Origin: Amoebophrya sp. A120
Lineage: Eukaryota > Sar > Dinophyceae > Syndiniales > Amoebophryaceae
Assembly (NCBI GenBank): GCA_905178155.1
Contig: CAJINV010000005.1
Span: 2,172,054 to 2,236,053, forward strand
Direction: 5' to 3'
Length of the DNA: 64,000 nt
Shown here piece after piece: positions 34,765-45,336 of the stretch. Numbering within the stretch: position 1 is the stretch's first letter; each line of letters begins with the position of its first letter. Under the pieces are notes generated by a model, which saw only the letters and a list, made by a program, of their open reading frames with translations, did not search any database and was not told the DNA's origin. The position numbers were made by a program, and so were the translations under genes.

Positions 34765-35869
34765 GCTTTTGCAGCGACTAAGCCAACATGATACGCATCG
34801 GTTTGTTGCGCTTGGAAAAGAAGATTTTTTTGCGACCACCCGAACAAGAGAAAGTCAGAGTAGCCTTATGAGAAGATAGGAGTAGGATCCCTTCGCCTTC
34901 TGAGCAGCTTATATACAATCTGTTAAAGTTTATGATTTTTACAACGACCCCTGTTGTTCCATCACGTCGACGCGACGCGATGGAGAATGTTTTAAGATGG
35001 TAGATTGTTGTTCAGAGACTAAAAGTAAATGATGGACTATCTTCACGAGCGATTCGGGCTAATGCTCTGATGCGCGAGTTATTTTTCGGGATGAGACAAA
35101 CACATATAGTGATGCAGTTTTGCTTTTGGCAGAATCGATGCGAGTTGCGTCAGGTTCTGTTCATGACAAAACCGCAGGAGAAAAGATGAATGGGGTGGAG
35201 GGACGTACAACTTATACAATTTACTACCCCGAAGACCAGCCTTACGGCGAGGACACAAGTTGTGTCAAAAAAGGGCCTCATGATTATTTCATAACGAAGG
35301 CGCATTTTATTAATAGAGACCACGGCTGCGCCGGTCCCGGTCTTGCTCTTCCCCTCATCTTCACGTCTTCCTGGAAGAAGGCGCATGATCGATCTTCGTG
35401 TTCATCTGGACCACTGTCACGTTTTCCGCTCGTCGCCTACATTTTCACACCGGTATAAGTCGCCTTTGTTGATGTTGCAGAAGAATCGTAAAAGAAAGCA
35501 GCCAGCACGAAACCAATCAGTGTCTTTGGTATCGCGGCGCTTGATTTACTACAGCTTGCCCAATTTCGTATGTTCGTGGGAACATGTCGTGCAGGGAGTT
35601 TGTGTCCCGTTGGTCGCATTTTTCACAAAGCGTTCGCTGTCGTGTCTTGCCGTGCCCCGGGTCCACCGTCTCGTGGGTCAGTGTTGCACTGAAGATCGGA
35701 TCCAATCCAATTGCTATTACGATGAGTGGTATGTGTCTTACGAAGTAGCTTTAAGCCTTGCAGCAATTTTGAAGTTTCCAATCGTCAATTTTTTCACTAC
35801 CATCCCACGTTCTTTCGTCAAGAAACCGCTTAACTGCTAGAGATCTGAGACAGAACGTTCTTTCCAAAA
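34765..35869. other. Intergenic, no supported gene
   Basis: About 1.1 kb. A 165-codon + strand frame (35343-35840) exists, but its translation has no motif I recognise, starts in a poor context and is overlapped by similar antisense frames; I do not call it a gene. The rest is likely UTR and upstream DNA. Confidence 0.4.
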
Positions 35870-36787
35870 ATGGCGGAAGAGTTGTCCTTCGACTCCGCCC
35901 AGCAGCAGCACCACGCCGTGCTGCGCCAAAGGATCCCAGGCCCGGCTCTGGCGTCTTTCCGGGCTGCGAGCAGCGGTCAACTACAACAAGGGTCTCCGCT
36001 GGACTCGCCCCTGGATTGCGTGCAGTTGTTTCCAGACTTGATGTTGAAGAGGGATGCAGACCGCACGGGGAGCGCCCGTCGTACTGACGATGCTACAACG
36101 CCGACAGATAACGATTCTGTTGATGACACCGAGATGAGTTTTTCCACCGATGATCTCTTCGCTACCGGCCAAACGCTCGGGGAATTGGAGACGCTGCTTG
36201 CCGGAGTTGCGTTCACTTTCGCCGGTGTCCTGTGGTGGCTGTTCTACAAGAAAGGCAGCACGCCCGGGTTCTCTACTGGGAGCAACGAATCGCTCAAGAA
36301 CAGTACAGCCTCTCCTGCAATCGACAGTACAACTAACATGACGAGCCTGATCTCCTCCTTCTCGGACGCGAATAGGAACTCTTGGATCTTCGCGCCTACA
36401 ATCCTGCTCGTCGTTTTACTCTTCGCCACCGTGAAACTCGGTGTTCACTATTGGAGAAAGTTCTTCCCGCAGTACGTGTGCCTGCTGGACGAGAACTTGA
36501 AGAGGAGAATCGCGGACAAACTCGGGCGCTTCACCCCGGAGCGCTGGACGCCGAAACGGCGGGACGACTTCTCGGGCATGAAGTCGGCTCCTTCCGAGGT
36601 TGAACTGCTCGCAGAAGGTGGATCTTCGTCGCTTTCGCAGTTCGGTACGATGACGCCGTCTTCCGCAGGTCAGTCTTCGCCTTCGGGGTCCGATCAGTTT
36701 GGCTACGACGTCACGGATTCGGAGGACGGGTATTCTTCCGGTGGGTATTCGCCCTCTGCCGCCGGATCGCCGAATGACGGATACTGA
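35870..36787 (+). CDS. Unrecognised two-TM membrane protein
   Basis: Single exon, 305 aa, with a good A-rich start context (caaaaATGG). The N-terminal ~105 residues are polar and acidic. A hydrophobic segment lies near 109-126 (LLAGVAFTFAGVLWWLFY), then a Ser/Asn-rich loop, then a second segment near 171-195 (WIFAPTILLVVLLFATVKLGVHYW). The C-terminus is a Ser/Gly/Tyr-rich tail ending GSPNDGY. I do not recognise a family. It is probably a small organelle or surface membrane protein with both termini on the same side. It is intronless, like the downstream acyltransferase gene. Confidence 0.7.
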   Translation: MAEELSFDSAQQQHHAVLRQRIPGPALASFRAASSGQLQQGSPLDSPLDCVQLFPDLMLKRDADRTGSARRTDDATTPTDNDSVDDTEMSFSTDDLFATGQTLGELETLLAGVAFTFAGVLWWLFYKKGSTPGFSTGSNESLKNSTASPAIDSTTNMTSLISSFSDANRNSWIFAPTILLVVLLFATVKLGVHYWRKFFPQYVCLLDENLKRRIADKLGRFTPERWTPKRRDDFSGMKSAPSEVELLAEGGSSSLSQFGTMTPSSAGQSSPSGSDQFGYDVTDSEDGYSSGGYSPSAAGSPNDGY

Positions 36788-37229
36788 TGTTGACCGAAGA
36801 ATACTGTTGTTGTCTGAAGAGGAGTGCGAGTCGAAGTGACAGCTTTGAGACTTGCAAGGAGGAAGGTGACAAACGGACGGGAAAATGAAATATTTCTTTC
36901 CTTCTGGTAGCGCTCGATGCTATTTCGTTTTTGTTTTCAAAAAAAATTTAAGCTATAGTTTCTGAAACTTGATAATAAATGCTCATTGTATTCTCTTTCT
37001 TGTAGTATCGGAAGAATTTGGATTTGTTTCATGGTGGCATAGCACTGTGCACTGCCGATGCAGGCCTCAGCTCCTTTCGACAATGCTATGATGTTACATT
37101 AGGAATGGTAATGTACCAGGCGATTGAAAATTTGATTTGTTTTCGGGTTGACCGGAAAAAAAGAATCACGGTGGCCCTGCCCCTTGGCGCTGGATGTGAT
37201 GCGCGTTGCCCTTCATCGGGAATTTGAGT
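36788..37229. other. Intergenic, no gene seen
   Basis: Ordinary-composition DNA between the two-TM gene and the second G+C island; nothing recognised. Confidence 0.45.
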
Positions 37230-39260
37230 GTTCTAGGTCGGCCGATGGGCCCTGTCGCGGTGTCGCTCTGCGGTACGAAGAAGCTTCCTTAACTGTCTGA
37301 GAGGATTTTCGAGGCTGGCCGCCATGGCGTACTGTGCCCACATAGCTGGGCGAAAGCGCTTGGAAGGCCGAGGGGGGGGGTTGGGCGCGGACGGGTGGGG
37401 CGCCTGGGCAGCAGCCAGGGCGAGGGGACTGCGCCGCCCGCTTCGTCTGCCGCCGCTTTGCGGAAGTTGCGGCGCACCGGGGTCGTGAGGTGCCGCAGCG
37501 GCTCGGCAGCGCAACCCGACGCCCGTAAGACACGCACGCAGCTGCCGCCTGCCGGCGGGACCTCGTTGGCCGCGGCGCCTCGACCTGCCTGGCACACGCC
37601 CAGCACCCCCGCCGCGGCGGCAAGCGGGGACGCGGGGCACCCCGCGCCGCGCGCTGCCGGCCCCTTCGCGAGATGTCTCCGATATGAGCCGGGGCCGGGG
37701 CGTCAAAATCGCCACCGGCATGAACCGAAAGAGAAAGTGGAAGTTCAGAATATCCATCCTGAAGGCGGCGCGCTTCCCCGATGGCCTGGCGGCCGGGGAG
37801 CATGTGGCGGAGAAGTTTCCGCCGAAGCCCAAGCAGGACGCCGGGGCCGGCGTGGCCCGGGGAAAGAAGCGGCAGTGCCCGGGGCTGGCGGATTCGATGG
37901 GGAGAGGGCTCGGCGGGAGAGAATAAGCTGCGCAGGGGCGCCCTGGTGCGCCTGGGCGGCCCCGCTGCACAGGACCACCGACGACCATGCCTTCGCCTAA
38001 TCTGGCGCAGATGCGGGCGGAGCGTGCCGGCGCGGGTGGACGGCCCGGCTATGCCGAGCGAGCGTTTCCGCAGGCCCGGCCTGGCAGCATCTGGCTTATG
38101 TTGCCTTGCCTACTCTGCAAGACAGGCGCTGGCACTGCCTGCGCGTCGTCTGTGTCGTGATCTTGTGGCAGACCCTGCCGGGCATCGCTTTCGCAACTGC
38201 GCGCAGCTTTTGCGTGCGCAGACATGGTCGGCAGCGCGCCGAGATGAATGCAATATACTGCATCTGCGAGCCGGGCCTGTTGCGCTGGCACTTGGAGCCG
38301 TCTACGGACCGGCTCACTACTCGGAATGACGCTGCGAATCATCATGACAGCCGGCCGGGAACGAGTTCGGGAGCGTCCTCACCAGGCCACCGGAATCAAT
38401 GCGGCCGATTTCTGAATTCGTGAACGGCCCGCGGCGGCTCGGGGATATTTCTGCACGTCAAGGAAATGCGGCCGCTGGGCGAAATGGTTCGCGATGAACC
38501 TAGCCCAGCTCGCAAGTGTGGCCGCCCCGCATAGAATTTGCGAAGGGGCCACGCGGGGGAGAAATGTATCGCGCTTGGGACTTGCTTGCCATGGTTCGGG
38601 CAAAGGCCTCCGCCTGTTTTTGCCTACAGGCTACACCCCGAAAGGGCCCGGGACTCACCGCAAGCACCTCACTGCGCGCCCGGCGCCCTGCTCTTCAGGA
38701 AATGGCTGCAGAAGTTGGCTCGGCCGGCAAACGGCCCCGGGGGGCGCGACATCTGGAGGGCCTTGCGCGTTTGCAAGGCCTTCGGAAAGCCCAGCGCAAA
38801 AAACACGCCGCCCGTGTCTCGGGCCAGAGCCAACACCGGCGGACAGCACAGCCCCCCCGGCCGCCCGCTGCCACCAAGGTGCCGGCCGGGGGGGCGCTGC
38901 GCCTGATTTGCGCGCCGCCCGCGGCCGGTCGCCCCGCCAGGCCTCCCGCCGCGGTCTTGCTTGTGCCGTAAGGGCGCAGCGCGCGGGCCTTGCTTTCTCG
39001 CCTGGCCCGATTTGCCTGTCTCTGCCTGCGCGCCGCCTTACCGGCCTGGCGCAGGCACACAGTGCTTGCCGGCTGCGGCCCCGGCGGGAGAGGCGGCGCA
39101 GCTTCTTGGAAGAGGGCCCGCTGCTGTTTCTGGAGGATGGCCCGTGGGGCTCGGGCCTGCAGTCCGCGCGGCCATAGACACAGGCGATCCGGTATCTTCG
39201 CAGCCTCCCCCGCCTTTCCGCTCTTTGGGCGAATCTACAAACAAATACCCAGGCTCGGGC
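37230..39260. other. Second G+C-rich island without a recognisable gene
   Basis: About 2 kb of strongly G+C-rich sequence with sharp compositional edges. Long overlapping frames occur on both strands (e.g. 37233-37988 -, 38494-39177 +), all Arg/Ala/Pro/Gly-rich with no recognised domain. A run of g at 37373-37380 and a stretch of lower G+C around 38250-38480 interrupt it. Same kind of region as 3150-4770. The acyltransferase frame downstream opens beyond its right edge. Confidence 0.5.
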
Positions 39261-39540
39261 CTCTTCAGCAGTGGCGTCTCTGAGTTACGGCCACAAAGCT
39301 TTGAGGTCGAGTTGGTATCCGTGTTCTTTGATCCTTAAATCCGAACGAAGGCACTTCTATATGTGGATCATGGATCGCGCAAACAGCGAGACCGATGACG
39401 TGACATTTTGCTATTTCGACCGCGATCCGAATGCGCCTTGTTTTTTTCTTGGTCATCCTCCGTGTCGACATCTTTTGACTTTGGAATACTGTATGACTTC
39501 GCCCTTTCCTTGTCTCCCGAAGCACAAGCGTGAAGTAAAA

Positions 39541-41211
39541 ATGTCTTTGCGATCGCAGTTCGTTCACCTGCAATCCTTCGCGATCGCACAATGCCGGATG
39601 GCAGTCGTTGTTTTGATTGCAAAAACTTGCAACGAGTGGGAATCCAGCTTCTCAAGGGAGAAAAATGCGAGTCCCGTGCTCTTTTGGTCAGCGTGCTGCT
39701 TCCTCGGAACACTCGTCATCGCGGACAAGGTCTTCTGGTCGAAAAGACAAGCGAAAAGTGCGCTGCCAGCAACCGACGACAAAGCTGCTTCCGAATATCC
39801 AGGCGGGGCCCCGGCGGGAACCAAAGAAACTCCGCCTTCCCAGTCCCCGAGATCAGCTTCTATTCCACAGCTGCAGCTACACCTTTCCCGGGCGGAGTGC
39901 GAAGAGTGGAAGGGCTGGATGCAGTACGTGTTCGTTTTTTACCACTACTACCGCGCCAGATTTCTCTACAACCCCATTCGCGTGATGGTGTCCAGCTACG
40001 TGTGGCTCTCCGGGTACGGAAACTACCTGGCACTTGCAGAAACAAAAACCGGAACTAAAACTAGCGGAAGAAGTTCAACAACATGTGACAAGCGCGACCG
40101 GTTTTCCGCTGTCAAAGTTTTCTCCGCTTTGATCAGGCTGAACTGGTTCGCGCTTTGGCTTGTCGCGGTCATACCAGGCACGTCCCTGGAACTCTACTAC
40201 GTGGTGCCGCTGCACACCGTGGCTTACTTGGTCACGTATCTGTTCTGCTGGATGCGGGTGCAAGTCCTGCAGAGTTGGAGGATCGATGATGGCACAGGTA
40301 CAGGAACGAAAGTAAAACCGGTTCCAGATTGGCTCGTCGACGTGGTTCTACTCGGTCTGTTCTTTCTTTTCCACGTCTTATTTTTCGAAACCGCGGTTGC
40401 CGAGCGGATTTTGTCGAAGGAGCTTAACTTCCGGTTTCAGGCGGACCGGTACTCCGCTTTGCAGGGCGTTCTGGCCGCTGTGGTCGTGACGCATGTTGGA
40501 AAGCGTGGGAGGATAGAAAATATCAGCACAGACACGTGTTCGACAGTTCCATCGTACGGCTGTAGTTTCGCAACAACTACAACAGTATTATCCCGCGTCC
40601 TTTCCTCAAACTCTCTCGCTGCCGGCTTCGGATTAGCACTCGCAACTCTCTGGTACTGCATTTGGGGGTGGAATCCGGATAAATTTACCTACAACCCCTC
40701 CCACCCGCTGATCTTTTCCCTCCCACTCATCGCGTACTGTGTCCTGCGGAGGGTCCTCTGGCCAATAAAAAATGAACAAAGTGCTTCGAAAATTTTGCGG
40801 AGCCTGGGGGCGCACTCGCTGGAGATCTACCTGTTGCAGTTTCACGTCTTTATGTGCCGGAACGTGCAGCACGTGCTGGTTTTGGTGTTTCCCGAACAGA
40901 TAATCTTTCCCGGCGGCGAAGCGAGCGGCGGTCCATCCATTCCAGGCCCGTTACCCGCTGCTGTTTTCAACACTCTTCTCGTCGGGAGTCTTTTCGCCGT
41001 TCTAGTGTACCAAGCGCGCCTAGCCACCGTGGAGACGCAGCAGAGCTTGCAGGCCATGCTGGTCGCTAGCTTGAGGAAGGGGAGGCGAGAGGTTGCGGTA
41101 GATAAAGAAGAGAATGAGAACCTGAAGAATCGTGATACTGCAGCAACATCATCAAATGAAAAGGCCTCGATCTCGGAGTCCGACACAAGTACAAAACGCA
41201 AAGAACAGTGA
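39541..41211 (+). CDS. Cas1p-type 10-TM acyltransferase (CASD1-like membrane domain)
   Basis: Single exon, 556 aa from ATG 39541, chosen for its gtaaaaATG context; the frame stays open upstream to ATG 39361 and beyond. The Cas1p acyltransferase domain (PF07779) is shown by AECEEWKGWMQYVFVFYHYY, YNPIRVMVSSYVWLSGYGNY, LNWFALWLVAV, the F-x-A-D-R-Y segment and NPSHPLIFSLPLIAYCVLRR. Late in the protein come LGAHSLEIYLLQFHVFMCRN and about ten hydrophobic segments. In fungi and animals this domain O-acetylates glycans in the Golgi (capsule polysaccharide, sialic acid). The N-terminal SGNH/GDSL-like luminal domain of the family is not present here: only one membrane segment and a short linker precede the EEWKGW motif. 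The tail is polar. The substrate is unknown. Confidence 0.82.
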   Translation: MSLRSQFVHLQSFAIAQCRMAVVVLIAKTCNEWESSFSREKNASPVLFWSACCFLGTLVIADKVFWSKRQAKSALPATDDKAASEYPGGAPAGTKETPPSQSPRSASIPQLQLHLSRAECEEWKGWMQYVFVFYHYYRARFLYNPIRVMVSSYVWLSGYGNYLALAETKTGTKTSGRSSTTCDKRDRFSAVKVFSALIRLNWFALWLVAVIPGTSLELYYVVPLHTVAYLVTYLFCWMRVQVLQSWRIDDGTGTGTKVKPVPDWLVDVVLLGLFFLFHVLFFETAVAERILSKELNFRFQADRYSALQGVLAAVVVTHVGKRGRIENISTDTCSTVPSYGCSFATTTTVLSRVLSSNSLAAGFGLALATLWYCIWGWNPDKFTYNPSHPLIFSLPLIAYCVLRRVLWPIKNEQSASKILRSLGAHSLEIYLLQFHVFMCRNVQHVLVLVFPEQIIFPGGEASGGPSIPGPLPAAVFNTLLVGSLFAVLVYQARLATVETQQSLQAMLVASLRKGRREVAVDKEENENLKNRDTAATSSNEKASISESDTSTKRKEQ

Positions 41212-42037
41212 CTAAGCAAGCGAAGCGCACGCCGAAAGATGAACTTTTGCAAATATAATGACAGGCGGCCACTTCCACTTGCACATCTTAATTCCCTTCC
41301 CCTATCCTTGACCGTATCCGTATCAGAACGGGCAAGCAGAGCAAGTTATCAAAACAACAAGTCTAGTACTGCATCGTACCATGACACAGCCAAAACGCGC
41401 ACCGGTGTTCGCTGCCAATTCGATCGATTGTAAAGAAGGATCACTGCTCCATCCTCGAAAAGATCAGTAGCTGCTGGTGGACTTTTATGCATAACGAAGG
41501 CCGCCTAGGCCCACGCATCATGCGTATCCGTATGTGATTTCTATCTGCCGACTTTGGCTTTGCGCACAGGAAGATCGATTGTAGAGAAACGTAACAGCAT
41601 TTCTTCGTAAAATTTACCTTTGAATAACACCATGTAGGGCATTTCTAGATTGAATGAATTTATTTCCAATCGCTTTTTATTCCAACACCATGCCGTAGCA
41701 CGGGACAACCGGATAATTGACAGGAGTTCGTAAGGCTCCGCCCGCTTTCCTGCTGACATCCCTTGCTTATCGCGGGAGCAGTTGCGCGCGCTAAGAAGAG
41801 CCGACTCTTCGCACTACGGAGGTCTTCTTCTACGCGCAAAAAAAAGCCGCGGGGCTGCCAGCGGCACCGCGGAGCGGGAGAGAAATACCAGACGGCGGCA
41901 GCCCGGGTTTATCGTGGAACAAAGAAACACGCTAAAGTCTGTGGTTTACCTCGCTATCTACGTTTCGACGACAACACAACAAGCGACAAAAACGAACCCT
42001 CCCCCCCAGCAAGAAGCCAGAGCAGCGACAAAAAAAG
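41212..42037. other. Intergenic, no gene seen
   Basis: About 830 bp between the acyltransferase and AP-1 mu genes. Frames shorter than 110 codons overlap the 5' part of the AP-1 mu gene out of frame and are not called. No RNA gene seen. Confidence 0.45.
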
Positions 42038-44431
42038 ATGTCGGGCGCCTCCGCGGTCTTTCTCCTCGACCTGAAGGGGAAGGTGATTATTTCCCGGAAC
42101 TACCGGGGTGAGGTCCCGATGACGATAACCGAACGATTTGTCCGCTTAGTAATAGACGAGGAGTCCAGTCAAGTGAAGCCTGTGTTTTGCGAGGACGGGG
42201 TGAATTTTGTGTGGATAAGATACAACAACCTCTACTTCTTGGCTACCTCGCAACGAAACGCCAACGCACTCATGCTGCTGAGGTAATCACGGGTTTTTCT
42301 TTTTTCTTTTTGTGTACTGGACTGATCGATTGGGCTTGCTGCGCTTGAACAAGTACTATGATGATCATGATGTTTCTTCTAGGAGGTTCGTCTAATCAGA
42401 TTCAAGTCACTATGAATAAAAAACAGCTACCTCTACAAGCTCGCGGAAGTGCTGAAGGATTATTTTCGGGAGCTGGAGGAAGAGTCGATTCGGGACAATT
42501 TCGTAATAACGTACGAATTGTTGGACGAACTCATGGACAACGGCTACCCGCAAACGACAGAAGTGAAAATCCTCCGAGAATACATCAAGACAAAATCACA
42601 CCAACTCACCAGCAGCAGCACACAGGTATAAATCTTTCAGTACTAGAACAGATCAAATATTTTGTCGTATCATGCCAAATGATATATGCATGGTTTAGCC
42701 CGCTTATCGCGCAGATGCAGCTTCAAAAGATTGGATGTACACCAAGAAATAATTGTCCATCCAGCTTGACGTAGTGAATTACGAGAAAAGAAAACATCTT
42801 CACAAAATCGTTGTTCGCAGGTGAAGCCCATCGCCGCCATTACCAATGCGGTTTCATGGCGACCCGAGGGCATCGTGCACAAGAAGAACGAGATTTTCCT
42901 CGATGTGGTCGAAAGGCTGAACCTCCTCGTCTCCGCAAACGGCTCCGTTTTGCGGTCGGAGATTCTCGGCTCCCTGAAGATGAAGTCTTTCCTCTCGGGT
43001 ATGCCGGAGCTAAAGCTCGGGTTGAACGACAAGCTTCTTTTCGAGCAAACCGGGCGGCAAGTAACCAAGGGCAAATCCGTGGAGATGGAGGACATCAAAT
43101 TCCACCAGTGCGTCCGCCTAGCGCGGTTCGAGAACGACAGGTATAGTTAGATGGTATGGGCGAAGTTCGTGTGTTGCATCTTCATCAAAAGAAACAAAGG
43201 AACATGAACGCGTTGTCGGTTTCTTTTGTCACCGAATTTTTCAAAAAAATTTCTTGGGCAATCAATATCCTCGCAGGACCATATCCTTCATTCCCCCGGA
43301 CGGCGAGTTTGAGCTGATGAGCTACCGGCTCAACACGCACGTGAAGCCGCTCATCTGGATAGAGTCGGCTATTGACCTCGGCCAGAGCAAGTCACGGATC
43401 GAATACATGATAAGAGCGAAGTCGCAGTTCAAGAGCAGGTACTGGTTAGAATTACAGACCAAAACTAAAGCGACCTTGCTGGCGGACAGCTGGTCGTGCT
43501 GTTTTCACTGCTTGCTTATTTTTATGCATCGATCAGTGGCCTCCGGCTCCGCCTCGCCCTGCTTTGCATCATGCCATCAATATTCTTTGAACTACGTCGA
43601 TTTCATTACAAACCTGACCTGCAGGTCCGTCGCGAATAATGTGGAAGTGATAGTTCCAGTACCCAGCGACGTGGACACGCCAAGCTTCATATCCTTTGTA
43701 AAAACGTCCCCACCTCCCCGCTGTCAAGTTGGGAAATCTGCAAGACAAATCAACAAGCTTTGGCTGCTACGCATGACAAGTCTGGCCTCCTAGTGTAGTC
43801 CTGTTTAGCTAGTTCAGCAGCATCACAGAGCTAGCATATCACTCTGGTCGGAGCATGACAAATTCCGAACCACGACTAGGCAATGCTTCTCATGGGGCTC
43901 CGCATGAGAGACATTTTCACCATGCAGATTTGCATGACAAAGACAATTATGGGGTGGGGACGTTTTTACACAGGACACTTCAAAACTTCAATCGGCACGG
44001 TGAAATACTGCCCGGACCAAGACTCGATTGTCTGGAGTACTTACTGCAATAAATTTTCACCTCTTCTACCTTTTGTTGTAAAAATTTGTTTTCTGCATGA
44101 GCGCGTCCTTGTGAACGAATATTGTTGCTGTTGTTCAGCATGAAAGCGCAAACAAATTACCCTCCTCGCAAACAAAAAACAAGGTATCAAGCAGTTTCAG
44201 GGCCAGAAGGACTTTATTATGACCGCGAATTTCGGTCTTCCGTCCATCGGCAGCGACAATCGTGAAGAGTACGCGAAAAAGCCGATCAATGTCAAGTTCG
44301 AAATACCCTACTTCACGGTGTCTGGTGTCACCGTCCGGTATTTGAAAATTCTAGAAAAGTCGGGCTATCAAGCCTTACCCTGGGTACGGTACATCACCCA
44401 AAACGGCGACTACCAGTTGAGAATGGGGTAA
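42038..44431 (+). CDS. AP1M: AP-1 clathrin adaptor complex mu subunit
   Basis: Exons 42038-42282, 42427-42625, 42821-43140, 43277-43438, 43625-43689, 43983-44036 and 44184-44431 give 430 aa, the usual family length. The N-terminal longin-like part has VFLLDLKGKVIISRNYRGEV, then SYLYKLAEVLKDYFRELEEE and SIRDNFVITYELLDELMDNG. The C-terminal mu-homology domain starts near the TNAVSWRPEGI segment and has FLSGMPELKLGLNDKLLFE, FHQCVRLARFENDR, ISFIPPDGEFELMSYRLNTH and EKSGYQALPWVRYITQNGDYQLR. Mu1 recognises YxxPhi sorting signals at the trans-Golgi network and endosomes. Similarity is closest to mu1 rather than mu2. Five introns are GT-AG; the sixth is family B introner B4. Confidence 0.95.
43690..43977 (+). 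mobile_element. Introner, family B (copy B4)
   Basis: 288 bp, TATCCTTTGTAAAAACGTCC...GGACGTTTTTACACAGGACA; the last bases are GGACA instead of GGATA. Duplication cttca (43685-43689, 43978-43982). Removal restores DTPSFKTSIGTVKYCPD, a conserved stretch of the mu-homology domain, which is strong evidence of precise excision. Confidence 0.93.
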
Positions 44432-45336
44432 GGGTCTGCTGTCCAACACGACTCGGGTGAGCCAACCGTGACGCAGAAATTATTTCATATACAACACAGA
44501 TTCACAACATGAACATATTCTGTACCCCCAATATCTCTGCAGTGTACCACTTGACAAAATACGTCAGTGTATCACTCTTAGCTCCCCGCCAACGCGCTTT
44601 AAAACCTAAAGCGGTTTGAACTATTTTTTCTACAGCGACAACGGCAACAAACAGCGTTCTGGACGATGAGACCTTTTTGGTTGAGGCATGTCATAAAACT
44701 TCGACATGCGATTCAGGCAAAAGATTTCAAAGAAACAAAGCGCATCAAATTTCCTTATTGCCAGGGCAGGGTATCGACACTTCGGTCTCGATTCTCTGAC
44801 CACGACCAGTAGGTAGACCTTTTTCGGCGACAATCGCTTTGTTCGCTGTTCGTTTTCCTTGTCTCTATCGTACAGTGCACGCGAGCACCTGCACCTGCTG
44901 GAAGACGACTCGAAGAAAGAGAAAATTCAACTTTTCAACCGCTCTTTGAGAGGACGACGGCGCTGAGGGCTTTAATGTCTTGAGGTTCGTTATATGGACG
45001 GAGTCTTCGTCTTTTTGTCCATTTTCTCTACTGAGTTGGAGCGATTTTGTTGTCATGTCGTTGAGACTAATGGACTCTTCTCGTCGTTTGACCATTCGCA
45101 GAAGCCAAAATGAATTTAAGTAAGTACGAAGAAGTAGAGGAAGGTAGGTATAGACTATCTAAAGAATAGGAATAAACACTGCTTGTGCTTGAGCCGAAGA
45201 TTCATGGCTTTGTCGTGTTGATAGAGCCTGCTACCACAAATAAGAATTGATGTTCTCCACGCCCGGGGAGGATTATTTCATTCCCCGAATTTCTGTGAAC
45301 TGTTCATCTTATCAAACGAGGACCACATAACCGACT
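44432..45336. other. Intergenic, no gene seen
   Basis: About 900 bp. Only short frames. No RNA gene or long repeat recognised. Confidence 0.45.

Noticed and set aside
35343-35840. 165-codon + strand frame
   Set aside because: No recognisable motif, poor start context and overlapping antisense frames; may be chance.
44037-44183. Suspected non-canonical intron in AP-1 mu
   Set aside because: On rejoining, tgga + gtatcaag gives the expected W-S-I-K with a standard GT...AG, so it is an ordinary intron.
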